This document shows, piece after piece, positions 45,393-54,883 of a stretch of DNA of 64,000 bases. The DNA is from Butyrivibrio sp. AE3004 (GTDB lineage: Bacteria; Bacillota; Clostridia; Lachnospirales; Lachnospiraceae). The stretch spans positions 2,666,001-2,730,000 of the forward strand of contig NZ_JNLQ01000002.1 in assembly GCF_000703165.1 (NCBI RefSeq). The letters run 5' to 3'. Made by a program: the position numbers and the translations under genes. Within the stretch, counting starts at the first letter, position 1. Every line of letters begins with the position of its first letter. The notes under the pieces are model-generated. The model saw only the letters and a list, made by a program, of their open reading frames with translations, was not told the origin of the DNA and did not search any database.

Positions 45393-46387
45393 TGTATTTC
45401 CTTCATCCTGCCTTCAAGGTCTTCAAGCTTTTCGATAACAACGCTGTCATACATAAGCATGCAGACATTCTCTTCGTACTGTCCGATGATAGATTCATTA
45501 GCCTTCTTCTCAACAACATTTCTGTATATTAATGAAGGGAAATCGACTCCCGCACCATAAGCATGCAGATATGCTCCGCCAAAACGCGGATTTATCTCTG
45601 AAAGATAATACTGCCCGTCCTTATAGAAAAGGTCCATATCGAGAGGTCCATTGAATTTAAAGACCTTCATCGCATTTTTCACAAATTCAAACAGTGCATC
45701 GTCCTTGAAGGAAATAGTCTTGTTCGCACCACCTATAGTTGTTGAAATCTTCTTTTTGGAAAAAATCGCAACAGGCTCATGTGTAAAGGTGTCTACGTAA
45801 ACATCGGCATCCATGTCCTTGCCATCCATAAACTGCTGTATTATGAGCTCGGGACTTCTTGCCGTCAGCTCTTCAAGGAGTTCCAGACTCTCTACTTTTC
45901 TTGCTCCGACACTTCCGCTTCCTGTTCTCGGCTTAACAAACACAGGAAAATCAATCTTTCCCATATCATAGCTCTTCTTGAAATCAGAAAATGTACAAAA
46001 GGTAAGAACTGTTGGAATCCCTTTTTCGGTTAAATACTTGAACATCTCATATTTATCAAAGCAAAGATCGGCAGTTTCCTTGTAGGGTGCAAGAACCTCA
46101 ACTCCCAGCGCTGCAAATTCAGCCCTGTAATCTGCGAGGATTGAAATCTCGGGATCGATAAGAGTTGTGATCGCATCTATCTTTTCATTTTTACATATCT
46201 CAAGGATTGTCGGTATATATCTGACATCCGAAATAAGAGGCACTCTGTAAACCACATCCGCAAAAGCAGGTGCAGGTGCATACGGACTGTTATCCGTAAC
46301 TACAATCTTTATTTTATCTCCCAGTGTCTGTCTGAAATCTTTTAATAATTCACAGCGTCTTCCAACGCTGGTAAAGAGTATATTCAT
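45389..46387 (-). CDS. ATP-grasp ligase (carbamoyl-phosphate-synthase-like)
   Basis: 332 residues. It begins MNILFTSVGRRCELLKDF (pre-ATP-grasp Rossmann domain). The ATP-grasp core has PVFVKPRTGSGSVGARK, IIQQFMDGKDMDADVYVD and YLSEINPRFGGAY with the metal-binding Glu/Asn pair. Such proteins recur between initiating transferases and the first GT4 in surface-glycan loci. They ligate a carboxylate to an amine or make a carbamoyl-type intermediate, perhaps attaching an amino acid to a sugar. The reaction is unknown for this branch. GGAG lies 8 bases before the ATG. Confidence 0.85.
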   Translation of the reverse strand: MNILFTSVGRRCELLKDFRQTLGDKIKIVVTDNSPYAPAPAFADVVYRVPLISDVRYIPTILEICKNEKIDAITTLIDPEISILADYRAEFAALGVEVLAPYKETADLCFDKYEMFKYLTEKGIPTVLTFCTFSDFKKSYDMGKIDFPVFVKPRTGSGSVGARKVESLELLEELTARSPELIIQQFMDGKDMDADVYVDTFTHEPVAIFSKKKISTTIGGANKTISFKDDALFEFVKNAMKVFKFNGPLDMDLFYKDGQYYLSEINPRFGGAYLHAYGAGVDFPSLIYRNVVEKKANESIIGQYEENVCMLMYDSVVIEKLEDLEGRMKEIQ

Positions 46388-46407
46388 GGCTATTTCTCCT
46401 CTTTTTA

Positions 46408-47046
46408 TTATTTTTCAGGAGTGCCTTTGAAGGCCTCCATGGTAGCATCAGTTTTGCTGTTAACATCATCGTGCTTAAAAACAACCGCTACCGTCTTAAA
46501 TACTATCTTGAGGTCAAAAAGGAATGACAAATGATCAACATAGTATACGTCTTTCTCAAATCTATCCTCCCAGCTAAGAAGGTTTCGTCCGTTCACCTGC
46601 GCCCATCCCGTAAGTCCCGGTCTTACTTCATGTCTTCTCTTCTGCTCTGCATTATAAAGAGGAAGATACTTAACAAGAAGTGGTCTTGGTCCCACAAAGC
46701 TCATATCACCCTTAAGGATGTTTATAAACTCCGGAAGCTCATCAAGACTTGTGGCACGAAGCTTTTTACCAAACTCAGGCAGTCTGTCCTCATCCGGAAG
46801 AAGATTTCCGTTTTCATCCTTTTTATCAGTCATTGTCCTGAATTTATAAAGGTTGAAAACCTTCTCATCCTTGCCGGGTCTTGGCTGTCTGAATATAACC
46901 GGGCTTCCGAGCTTAAACCTTACAAGTATCGCCAGTATAAGGTACAACCAGCTAAAACACACAAGTACGATCAGTGACAGTACAATGTCTATCAGTCTTT
47001 TAATGCACAGGGCATATATTCCCTGTTTTTTCTTTTTATTTCTCAT
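46408..47046 (-). CDS. Monotopic phosphoglycosyl transferase (PglC-like sugar transferase)
   Basis: 212 residues. A single N-terminal re-entrant segment (KRLIDIVLSLIVLVCFSW) precedes GSPVIFRQPRPGKDEKVF, NLYKFRTMTDKKDENGN, TSLDELPEFINILKGDMSF and RPGLTGWAQVNGRN. It lacks the extra membrane domain of WbaP and matches small PglC-type enzymes, which load a HexNAc- or diNAcBac-phosphate onto undecaprenyl phosphate. It is the first gene of the 30-kb minus-strand run and so starts one glycan assembly line. Confidence 0.92.
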   Translation of the reverse strand: MRNKKKKQGIYALCIKRLIDIVLSLIVLVCFSWLYLILAILVRFKLGSPVIFRQPRPGKDEKVFNLYKFRTMTDKKDENGNLLPDEDRLPEFGKKLRATSLDELPEFINILKGDMSFVGPRPLLVKYLPLYNAEQKRRHEVRPGLTGWAQVNGRNLLSWEDRFEKDVYYVDHLSFLFDLKIVFKTVAVVFKHDDVNSKTDATMEAFKGTPEK

Positions 47047-47169
47047 TTTTCTTTAATCCCAATTGTTGTTTTTTGACTCATTATCAGTCAGGAACTGTGG
47101 CACATTTACATACAGATTTAAGATTATCCCGGTAGCTTAATACACGATTTAAAATATGCTAAATCCACC

Positions 47170-47198
47170 GTATTATTTAGTAATTTCTTAATTGCCAA
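47170..47198 (-). promoter_or_regulatory. Promoter for the polysaccharide run starting with the PglC-like gene
   Basis: On the minus strand TTGGCA (47193-47198), a 17-base spacer and TAATAC (47170-47175), 124 bases before the ATG. Its -35 box overlaps that of the divergent promoter listed next. Hexamer matches are 5/6 at -35 and 4/6 at -10. Confidence 0.5.
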
Positions 47199-47221
47199 GC
47201 TTCATTCCAATAATGTATTAT
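47192..47221 (+). promoter_or_regulatory. Promoter for the YitT gene
   Basis: TTGCCA (47192-47197), an 18-base spacer and TATTAT (47216-47221), 55 bases before the ATG. The shared -35 region TTGCCAA serves both directions. Confidence 0.5.
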
Positions 47222-47275
47222 AACCTATAGAAGTTTTATTTCAAATAATCGTTTTGCAGGGAGTCTTTTAATCAT

Positions 47276-48136
47276 ATGAAGCTAGATTTTAAACGTGGCA
47301 GCATCAGACTTGTGGTAGTTCTATTTGCTGCTTTTTTGATGGCACTTAATATCCAGACCTTCGTAAACGCAGGTGGATTATATCCCGGGGGAGCTCAGGG
47401 AATTACTATCATTATCCAGCGTATTGCGCTCAAATATTTCAACACTCAAATCCCCTACACTCCCATCAACATTGCGCTCAATATTATTCCTATTTACATC
47501 GGTTTTCGTTATATTGGTAAAAAATTTACGCTATATTCTATGATCATGGTTCTTACCAATGGTTTTTTTGTTGACCTTATTCCAACCCATGTAATAACCC
47601 ATGATCCTCTTCTTATATCCGTTTTCGGAGGAATTTTAGCAGGTGTTTCCCTTTCCATCTGTCTTGAGGTTGATGCCACAAGCGGTGGCACTGATTTCAT
47701 TTCAATCTTCCTTTCACAGAGAAAAGGTATAGATGCCTTTCCCATAATCCTTGCGGGAAACTGCGTAATCCTCACGGTTGCGGGCTTCCTCTTTGGTTGG
47801 GACAAAGCTCTTTACTCTATTATTTTCCAGTATGTATCCACACAGGTTCTCCACATAATGTACAGGACCTATCAGCAGCAGACTCTTTTCATTATCACCG
47901 ATAAGCCTGCGGAAGTGTGCGATATTATTTTCAAAGTAAGTAATCACGGTGCGACACTTATGCATGGTGAAGGCTCTTTTGAACACAACAACAAAATGGT
48001 CGTTTATTCGGTTGTAAGCGCTTCAGATACCAGAAAACTAATTCCCGCAATAAAAGAAGTTGATGAAAATGCTTTCATCAACTCCATTCGTACAGACCGC
48101 GTTCAGGGTAACTTCTACTTCAAACCCAGAGACTGA
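47276..48136 (+). CDS. YitT family membrane protein (DUF161 + DUF2179)
   Basis: 286 residues. Five or six membrane segments in the first 200 residues include ALNIQTFVNAGGLYPGGAQG and LEVDATSGGTDFISIFLS, hallmarks of YitT. The C-terminal DUF2179 domain has MHGEGSFEHNNKMVVYSVVS. Some members are linked to peptide or nucleoside handling or to spore and stress phenotypes, but no transport substrate is established. It has its own promoter, divergent from the polysaccharide run. Confidence 0.9.
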   Translation: MKLDFKRGSIRLVVVLFAAFLMALNIQTFVNAGGLYPGGAQGITIIIQRIALKYFNTQIPYTPINIALNIIPIYIGFRYIGKKFTLYSMIMVLTNGFFVDLIPTHVITHDPLLISVFGGILAGVSLSICLEVDATSGGTDFISIFLSQRKGIDAFPIILAGNCVILTVAGFLFGWDKALYSIIFQYVSTQVLHIMYRTYQQQTLFIITDKPAEVCDIIFKVSNHGATLMHGEGSFEHNNKMVVYSVVSASDTRKLIPAIKEVDENAFINSIRTDRVQGNFYFKPRD

Positions 48137-48197
48137 TCTTCTTTTTTACTTTAAACACTTCACAAATCGTGTATCAACACATTATCTGAGAACACTC

Positions 48198-49856
48198 TTA
48201 CTTTGACGCAAGCTCAAGTGCTTCATCAATGTGAGCTGCAAAGTTCTCACGTCCAACCTTATCCACAAATCCATCCTTTTTCATGGTTCTCATAGGCTGC
48301 TCATTAACATGTGAGAAGATGAGGCGAACACCCTTCTTCTTGCAATCCTCATGAAGCATTTCAAGTGCTCTCATGGCTGTAGCATCAAGAGCAGGCACAC
48401 TTCTCATTCTGATAACAAGGCACTTTGTAAATTCCTTGGTAGTGATGTTTGCAAGAGCATCTGCATCACCAAAGAACATGGGACCGTTTATCTCATATAC
48501 ACGAACGTGCTTGGGTACAATCTTAAGATCAATACTGTCAGGATCATGCTTGTTCAGATCATCGTCGTCGGGGTCAACATAAGTCCAGCTGCGAACCGAT
48601 GACTCCTCGCTCATTCTCTTCATAAAAAGGAGACATGCAAGAACCATACCAACTTCGATTGCAACAACAAGGTCAAATACTACAGTGAGTACAAAAGTAG
48701 TAACAAGAACAATAATGTCACTCTTGGGAGCAGTCTTGCAAAGATGTGTAAAAGGTCTCCACTGACACATATTATAAGCAACCTGGAACAGAATCGCTGC
48801 TATTGTAGGCATAGGAATAAGTGCTGCATAAGGCATAAGAACCACAAGCACAAGCAAAAGAACAATTGAATGAACTATACCTGCGATAGGTGTTCTTCCT
48901 CCGTTTTTAATGTTAGCGGCAGTTCTCGCAATAGCACCTGTTGCGGGGATACCACCAAATAAAACAGAGCCGATGTTACCGCATCCCTGAGCTATAAGCT
49001 CCATGTTTGATCTGTGGTGTGAACCTATCATTCCGTCAGCTACAACAGCTGAAAGAAGTGATTCGATCGCTGCAAGAATTGCAATAGTAAAGCCGTTTGA
49101 GAAGGATCCTCTCACAAGCTTCCAGCTAAATACCGGAGCGTGGAATTTGGGAAGACCACCGTTTATTGTATAAAGGTCACCAATGGTGTTTACCTTAAGT
49201 CCCACTACCTTTACCATGATGATTCCCACGATTACGGCAATGAGTGATGCAGGAATCTTCTCAAAAAACTTAGGCCAGATAATGAGTACTGCCAGACAAA
49301 CGACACCGACAATAACCGCCTGATAATTTATGGTCGAAATATTCTGAATAATAGCTTCTACCTTCTCGGTAGTTTCGATTGTCACGGTTCCCTTGGGGTA
49401 TGTCAGTCCGAGGAAGTCCTTTATCTGTCCCACAAGTATTGTAACCGCAATGCCGGCCGTAAAGCCTGTTGTAATTGTATAAGGAATAAACTTGATAAGT
49501 GTTCCGAGTCTTAAAAGTCCCATTACAATAAGAAGAACACCGGCGATGATGGTCGCCATCATAAGTCCTTCCATTCCGTCCTTTGCAACGATACCTGCCA
49601 CGATTGTTGCAAACGCTGCCGTAGGACCTGCTATCTGAACTCTGCTTCCACCCAGGAATGAAATGATAAATCCTGCAACAATTGCTGTGTAAAGACCTTC
49701 CTCCGGTCCAACCCCGGACGCAAGTGCAAGCGCAATTGACAGCGGAAGTGCAATGATCGCTACAATAATACCCGAAATAACGTCAGTAGTAAATTGTTTT
49801 GCCGTATACTTTTTTATTACGGAAAAAAGCATCGGCTTAATTTTGTCCTTTTTCAT
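48198..49856 (-). CDS. SulP family anion permease with STAS domain
   Basis: 552 residues. The SulP signature spans ALPLSIALALASGVGPEEGL at residues about 37-56, with PTAAFATIVAGI and IGSVLFGGIPATGAIARTA later, across 10-12 membrane segments. The last 110 residues form a STAS domain (VRVYEINGPMFFGDADAL ... SVPALDATAMRALEMLHED). Members exchange sulfate, bicarbonate or dicarboxylates; the substrate is not fixed by sequence. GGGAG lies 8 bases before the ATG. It converges on the YitT gene, and the 61-base gap shows no strong terminator. Confidence 0.92.
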   Translation of the reverse strand: MKKDKIKPMLFSVIKKYTAKQFTTDVISGIIVAIIALPLSIALALASGVGPEEGLYTAIVAGFIISFLGGSRVQIAGPTAAFATIVAGIVAKDGMEGLMMATIIAGVLLIVMGLLRLGTLIKFIPYTITTGFTAGIAVTILVGQIKDFLGLTYPKGTVTIETTEKVEAIIQNISTINYQAVIVGVVCLAVLIIWPKFFEKIPASLIAVIVGIIMVKVVGLKVNTIGDLYTINGGLPKFHAPVFSWKLVRGSFSNGFTIAILAAIESLLSAVVADGMIGSHHRSNMELIAQGCGNIGSVLFGGIPATGAIARTAANIKNGGRTPIAGIVHSIVLLLVLVVLMPYAALIPMPTIAAILFQVAYNMCQWRPFTHLCKTAPKSDIIVLVTTFVLTVVFDLVVAIEVGMVLACLLFMKRMSEESSVRSWTYVDPDDDDLNKHDPDSIDLKIVPKHVRVYEINGPMFFGDADALANITTKEFTKCLVIRMRSVPALDATAMRALEMLHEDCKKKGVRLIFSHVNEQPMRTMKKDGFVDKVGRENFAAHIDEALELASK

Positions 49857-49933
49857 AATAAATCTCCCATAAAATCATATTTACAAAAAAACCGACAAAA
49901 ATTATATCACAATTTTTTTACCGACAAAATTAT

Positions 49934-50923
49934 TCATTTGTAGAATTCTTGAAGCTTATTGAGCTCTTCCTTGTACGCTTTTACCACAGAAGCGGGTGCG
50001 GTTATTTTTACAATCGTCCCAAGTCCAAACAGCCAGCCAAAGAATTGCTCACTGACTGCAACCTCTGTCCGCACATCAGACCATCCCTTCTTCTTTGATG
50101 GCTTTATTGAAATATCTTTTCCGAATCTGTCCAAAAGGATACCCACCGCCTCGTCTTTTACGGTGAGTGTCACAACTGTTCCTTCACCGCCAAACATTCC
50201 AAAAACTCTGTTCGTGTACGCCGCAAGGTCAAATGCCTTAAAGTGCTCTTTTCCTTCACGCTTCTCATCAAGAATGGCAATCTTATCCATCTTATCCACA
50301 CGATAGTGCTTTATCTTACCACTCTCCGCATCAAAGGCTATAAGATAGTAGTTATCATCATTCCAGGTAAGGCGCCAGGGGCTTATGATATAGGTCTCAT
50401 TTTTCTTTGGAACCAGCTTCTTTTCAGTATTCCAGGTCATGTATTTAAAGCTGATCTTCTTATTCTGAGCTATGGCATTATGAATTTCATCAACAGTGTA
50501 ATATATGCTCTCATTCATTGTCTTTACACGACCCTGAACAGAAAGCTGTCTTTCAAGCTGGCTTGCCTCATAGGTGCTTGCAAGCGTAGTCAGTTTCTTT
50601 ATTAAAGTATTTGATTTTTTCTCCGTTATGAATTTGAAGGACTGAATGGCATCAACCAGAAGCTTTAATTCCGCAAGTTCAAAACGCCTGCTGCCAATGT
50701 GATAAACAAAATATTTACCGGCCTTTTCACCGACAACGTCAAGACCGATTTCATTAAGCGCCTCTATATCCGTATAAATACTCTTTCTGTCGGCAGTAAC
50801 ACCATACTGCTCCAGACAATCAAGAATATCGGGCATAGTAAGCCCATGCTCATCATCAGTTTCTTCCAATAATATTTTTGCAAGATAATATAATTTCAGC
50901 TTCTGATTTGTTCCTTTTGGCAT
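49934..50923 (-). CDS. WYL-domain transcriptional regulator (HTH_11-WYL)
   Basis: 329 residues from the ATG at 50921-50923, with GAGGAGG 5 bases upstream; longer in-frame starts lack a ribosome site. The N-terminal winged helix is QKLKLYYLAKILLEE ... RKSIYTDIEALNEIG. The WYL ligand domain (about 155-240) includes KKISFKYMTWN, YIISPWRLTWNDDNYYLIAF and HYRVDKMDKI, followed by the WCX C-terminal extension. WYL regulators sense nucleotides or metabolites. It ends 77 bases upstream of the SulP gene and might regulate it (inference). Confidence 0.9.
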   Translation of the reverse strand: MPKGTNQKLKLYYLAKILLEETDDEHGLTMPDILDCLEQYGVTADRKSIYTDIEALNEIGLDVVGEKAGKYFVYHIGSRRFELAELKLLVDAIQSFKFITEKKSNTLIKKLTTLASTYEASQLERQLSVQGRVKTMNESIYYTVDEIHNAIAQNKKISFKYMTWNTEKKLVPKKNETYIISPWRLTWNDDNYYLIAFDAESGKIKHYRVDKMDKIAILDEKREGKEHFKAFDLAAYTNRVFGMFGGEGTVVTLTVKDEAVGILLDRFGKDISIKPSKKKGWSDVRTEVAVSEQFFGWLFGLGTIVKITAPASVVKAYKEELNKLQEFYK

Positions 50924-51035
50924 GGCAGTCCTCCTCATAATTATTCTCTTTTTATAGTAAACTTTTGTGTGATTTTTAGCAACACTCACTGAATACGTAA
51001 AATAACCCTGCAACCATTATTTTCATATATAAACA

Positions 51036-51073
51036 GAACCTCAAAGTCAGATTTTTATCCGACCTCGAGGTTC
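51036..51073 (-). terminator. Hairpin terminator after ddh
   Basis: On the minus strand GAACCTC / GAGGTTC encloses an inner stem GTCGGAT-AAAAA-TCTGAC. It is followed by TGTTTATATATG. It lies 57 bases past the ddh stop and before the WYL gene. Confidence 0.65.
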
Positions 51074-51129
51074 CAAAAGTCATATATTTTTCTTCTGTTT
51101 CAAAGAAAGAGCCATGCGGTTAATATTTA

Positions 51130-52116
51130 TCAGAGAAGGTGTGCTCTAAGCTCTTCGCCGCTCTTATCTGAAAGGTATGCAGGCGGAATGTCCAGCATTG
51201 TCTTGCAGCCTGTCTGTCCCTCCTTCTGCATACGGAAAGCAGCCCTTGCTACAGCAACAAGTACGCTTGTTGTGAATTCCGGATTGGAATCAAGCTTTAA
51301 GCTGTACTCGATGATGTGGTTGTGCTCCTTGTCAGCTCCAGTCTTGCCGCTTCTGAATACAAAGCCGCCGTGAGCCATGCCGCTGTGGTTCTTAAGAAGC
51401 TCCTCTTCGCTGATAAAGTGAACTGTTGTGTCATAGTCAGCAAAGTAATTGGGCATCTCCTTGATTTCCTTTTCAACCTTGGCTGCGTCAGCGCCATCCT
51501 CAAGAACAACGAAGCATTCTCTTGTGTGCTTTTCTCTGGTTGTAAGTTCAGGATTCTTACCGCTTCTTACTGCCTCAAGTGCACTTTCCACAGGAATTGT
51601 GTACTGCTTTGCATTTTTTACGCCTTCAATTCTTCTGATAGCATCGGAATGTCCCTGAGATACACCCTTTCCCCAGAAGGTATAATCATTTCCGTCAGGA
51701 AGAATAGCATTTGAATAAACTCTCGCAAGTGAGAACATTCCGGGATCCCAGCCGCAGGAAATAACAGCGACTTTGCCTGCTGCCTTAGCCTTGTCATCAA
51801 CATTTGCAAAGTGCTCAGGGATTCTTGCGTGAGTATCAAAGCTGTCAACAACATTGAAAAGTTTTGCGTACTTGGGTGTCTGCTTCGGAAGATCTGTTGC
51901 GCTTCCGCCGCAAAGGATCATAACATCTATCTTGTCCTTCCAGTCCTCAACTTCATTAACGGAAACTACAGGAACTCCCTCAGTCTTTATAGATAATGAA
52001 GCGGGGGCTCTTCTTGTGAAAACGGCAACAAGCTCCATATCCGGTGCTGCTTTAACTGCAAGCTCAACTCCCTTTCCAAGATTTCCATAGCCCAGTATTC
52101 CGATTCTAGTACTCAT
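51130..52116 (-). CDS. ddh: meso-diaminopimelate D-dehydrogenase
   Basis: 328 residues, matching the family (320-330). The NADP loop is IGILGYGNLGKGVELAVK, with AVFTRRAP at the 2'-phosphate site. Substrate motifs ILCGGSATDLP, NVVDSFDTHARIPEHF, SCGWDPGMFSLARV and FWGKGVSQGHSDAIRRI are diagnostic of Ddh. It catalyses one-step reductive amination of tetrahydrodipicolinate to meso-DAP for lysine and peptidoglycan. Monocistronic by spacing, with GGAGG 5 bases before the ATG and a terminator behind. Confidence 0.95.
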   Translation of the reverse strand: MSTRIGILGYGNLGKGVELAVKAAPDMELVAVFTRRAPASLSIKTEGVPVVSVNEVEDWKDKIDVMILCGGSATDLPKQTPKYAKLFNVVDSFDTHARIPEHFANVDDKAKAAGKVAVISCGWDPGMFSLARVYSNAILPDGNDYTFWGKGVSQGHSDAIRRIEGVKNAKQYTIPVESALEAVRSGKNPELTTREKHTRECFVVLEDGADAAKVEKEIKEMPNYFADYDTTVHFISEEELLKNHSGMAHGGFVFRSGKTGADKEHNHIIEYSLKLDSNPEFTTSVLVAVARAAFRMQKEGQTGCKTMLDIPPAYLSDKSGEELRAHLL

Positions 52117-52244
52117 AATTCCTCCTTCTTTCTGCCATCCCCGTCCGTAGATGACAAGTCCGTTTCTAAACTCTTATAAAGCGCATTATACGCTCTTTTA
52201 CCCATAAAAATCTACAGTTTTAATTATCTTCTTCCCAATTCAAT

Positions 52245-52285
52245 AAAATACCCTCCTGCTCATCATTTAAAGCAAGAGGGTATTT
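52245..52285 (-). terminator. Rho-independent terminator after the beta-mannosidase gene
   Basis: AAATACCCTCTTGC and GCAGGAGGGTATTT pair over about 14 bp (one G-U) with a short AT loop, ending in TTTT. It lies 13 bases past the mannosidase stop. Confidence 0.85.
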
Positions 52286-52297
52286 AACTATTTTATA

Positions 52298-54796
52298 TCA
52301 TCTTATGTCATAAACACTTCTAAGTCTCAGCTTTGAAGTATCACCGGAAATCACATCCACTGTAGCCTCCCCGGCATTCATATCAAAATAGTTGTCTGTC
52401 AAGATCAGATCCTCATTTTCGTTTAGGATTTCAACCCCGCGAGCATAAGCATCAGCCTTGACAGTGATTTTTCCATCATGAACAGTTGCAGTAAGCTTAG
52501 GATCCTGATATTTAAAATACTTGGGCATTGTAAAGATAACCGTACCGGAAGAAACAACCTTACCGTCCACCTCTGCCTCATAGCTCACATATTGGCTGAA
52601 TCTGTCAGCATCTGCAAAATCAACCTTCTCAGTCCAGGTACTTGTAAGAGCAGGAACATTTAAAGTACTGCTATCTTCACGAATAACCTTTCCCGAAGCA
52701 TCTCGCAGCGCCCATCTAACGATAGCAGTAATATCCTTCCTGGTCTCGTTTGCCACATTGAATACCGCTTCCTGCTTAACCTCTCTGGGCAGCCAGTTAA
52801 GCGGAATTCCGCAGGTCATCTCGCCCTCTTCCTGACAGGATACCAGGATTGGTGCAAAGAATCTCTTTTCAGCATAATGCAAAGCCTTAAGCCTTCCGCA
52901 ATAATCAACACTTGCCCAGGATGCTACCGGCCAGCAGTCGTTAAACTGCCATACAACAGCGCCCATGCAGCGTCCACGATTTCTTCTAAAGTGTTCCACC
53001 CCATATCTTATAGCATCAGCCTGAAGCATCTGGGATGCGTAGATAACAGTGCTAAAATCATTCGGATACAGATAGGTCTGCTGCATATAATTCATTATCT
53101 TTCCGTTAGCAGCTCCGTTTCTCTGATGTCTCTCCATGATATAAGAGAATACATTTTTATCGGCAGGGTCATCGGTGAAGCTCTCAACAGTCTTCTCTGC
53201 AGGGAAGGACTGGAATCCGAATTCCGAAAGGAATCTGAAATAGAACTTTCTGTACTCGGAGAAGGGCTGATTTCCGTGCCATACCTCCCAGTAATGAACG
53301 TCTCCCCTGTTTTCATCATTAGGCTCATCAAAACATCCGCCTGAAGAAGGTGATGCCGGCCAGTAATAAACATCAGGAGCATACTCCTTCATCATGTTTG
53401 GAATTATATACTCATACATGATGGTATAGTCGCGTTTCTCTGATTTCTTGGATACCCAGACGCCGTAATCCACGAACATCTCCATCTCATTGTTTCCGCA
53501 CATAAGTCCAAGTGAAGCATGATGACGTATTCTCTTTAAATTATCCTCAAACTCAGCTGTAATATTATCCTCAAAATCAGGTGTAAGATCATAAACACCG
53601 CAGGCAAACATGAAGTCCTGCCATACAAGTATTCCGTACTCATCGCAGATGTCAAAGAACCAGTCATCCGGATAGTATCCGCCGCCCCATACTCTTATTG
53701 AGTTATAGTTTGCAAAAACAGCCTTATCAAGAAGCTTTCTTGTCACTTCGGGATTAACTCTTCCCAGAAGATGATCTTCCGGAATGTAATCAGCACCCAT
53801 AGCAAATACCTTAACACCGTTTACAACAAAGCAGAATTCATTCCCCCACTCGTCTTTTTCAGTACTTACTGTACATGTGCGAAGACCGATTTTTCTCTCC
53901 CACACATCAAGCTCATTACCCTTTTCATCTGTGAGAACAACCTTCACATCATATAAAGGCTGCTTTCCATAACCATTTGGCCACCAGAGTTTCGGATTTT
54001 CTATTTTAATATCATCCAGAGTTTCTTCATTATATTCACATACCTTTCCGTCAGGATCGGTGATCCTTATCTTTACATTAAGTTCAAATTCCGAATTATC
54101 ACCACAAGAGCATGAGTATTCCTCATCCACATCGATAATCTCAAATTCGAAATCAAGCCCAACTGTTCCGCTCTCGTTTCCATCCTTATCAATCTTCACA
54201 TTTTCATGGTCCTGTCTTATAAGAACAGAGTCAAACCTCGCCTTGTTGAAGCAAAGAAGTGAAACAGGTCTGAAAATTCCCGCATCCGGAAGATGAGCGC
54301 CCCAGTCCCAGCCAAACATGCAGTGAGCTTTTCTAAGATGCACAAAGCCCTGCATGGCGTCTTCACTTCCCTTTGTGGGAGCCTTCTCATAAGCATCCTT
54401 AATATATTTTGTCGGAGAGTTAAAATACACTCTCAGTTCATTTTCATCCTCAAGCTCATCCTTGATATCGAATTCCCAGATTCTGTGCATGTTGTAGGTA
54501 CTGCCCAGTTTCTTTCCGTTCAGGTAGATATCGGTGAGCGTATCAAGTCCGTCAAAATGAAGAAAAATATTATCATAGTCATCAGCATCAGACGGCTTTT
54601 TGAAGGTGCATATATACTCATAGTCATCATCCATAAGCTTAAGTGCCTTATCTTCATTGTCCTTCCAAAAGGGATCTTCCATCTCCCCTTCTCTTAGAAG
54701 GTCTGTATAAACCGTCCCCGGTACAACCGCATTTATGAACTTGTCATCAACAATTTTGTGGAGCTTCCAATTTTGATTAAGTAATATTCTTTCCAT
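52298..54796 (-). CDS. GH2 beta-mannosidase
   Basis: 832 residues from the ATG at 54794-54796 (AAGGAA upstream). The N-terminal sugar-binding jelly-roll has AVVPGTVYTDLLREGEMEDP and MHRIWEFDIKDEL. The TIM barrel contains GGGYYPDDWFFDICDEYGI, typical of beta-mannosidases rather than beta-galactosidases. The acid/base is in MCGNNEMEMF (GNNE) and the nucleophile in FLSEFGFQSFPAEKT. No signal peptide, so it hydrolyses imported beta-mannosides or manno-oligosaccharides in the cytoplasm. It sits just downstream of an Opp-type importer operon but behind that operon's terminator, so it probably has its own promoter. Confidence 0.93.
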   Translation of the reverse strand: MERILLNQNWKLHKIVDDKFINAVVPGTVYTDLLREGEMEDPFWKDNEDKALKLMDDDYEYICTFKKPSDADDYDNIFLHFDGLDTLTDIYLNGKKLGSTYNMHRIWEFDIKDELEDENELRVYFNSPTKYIKDAYEKAPTKGSEDAMQGFVHLRKAHCMFGWDWGAHLPDAGIFRPVSLLCFNKARFDSVLIRQDHENVKIDKDGNESGTVGLDFEFEIIDVDEEYSCSCGDNSEFELNVKIRITDPDGKVCEYNEETLDDIKIENPKLWWPNGYGKQPLYDVKVVLTDEKGNELDVWERKIGLRTCTVSTEKDEWGNEFCFVVNGVKVFAMGADYIPEDHLLGRVNPEVTRKLLDKAVFANYNSIRVWGGGYYPDDWFFDICDEYGILVWQDFMFACGVYDLTPDFEDNITAEFEDNLKRIRHHASLGLMCGNNEMEMFVDYGVWVSKKSEKRDYTIMYEYIIPNMMKEYAPDVYYWPASPSSGGCFDEPNDENRGDVHYWEVWHGNQPFSEYRKFYFRFLSEFGFQSFPAEKTVESFTDDPADKNVFSYIMERHQRNGAANGKIMNYMQQTYLYPNDFSTVIYASQMLQADAIRYGVEHFRRNRGRCMGAVVWQFNDCWPVASWASVDYCGRLKALHYAEKRFFAPILVSCQEEGEMTCGIPLNWLPREVKQEAVFNVANETRKDITAIVRWALRDASGKVIREDSSTLNVPALTSTWTEKVDFADADRFSQYVSYEAEVDGKVVSSGTVIFTMPKYFKYQDPKLTATVHDGKITVKADAYARGVEILNENEDLILTDNYFDMNAGEATVDVISGDTSKLRLRSVYDIR

Positions 54797-54883
54797 GCTC
54801 AATTCCTTCTCTTTTTTGTTTTTCTCTTTACAGTGTGAATTATTTAAATGCTACCCCATATAAAAAATAAAAATACTCTTTAT

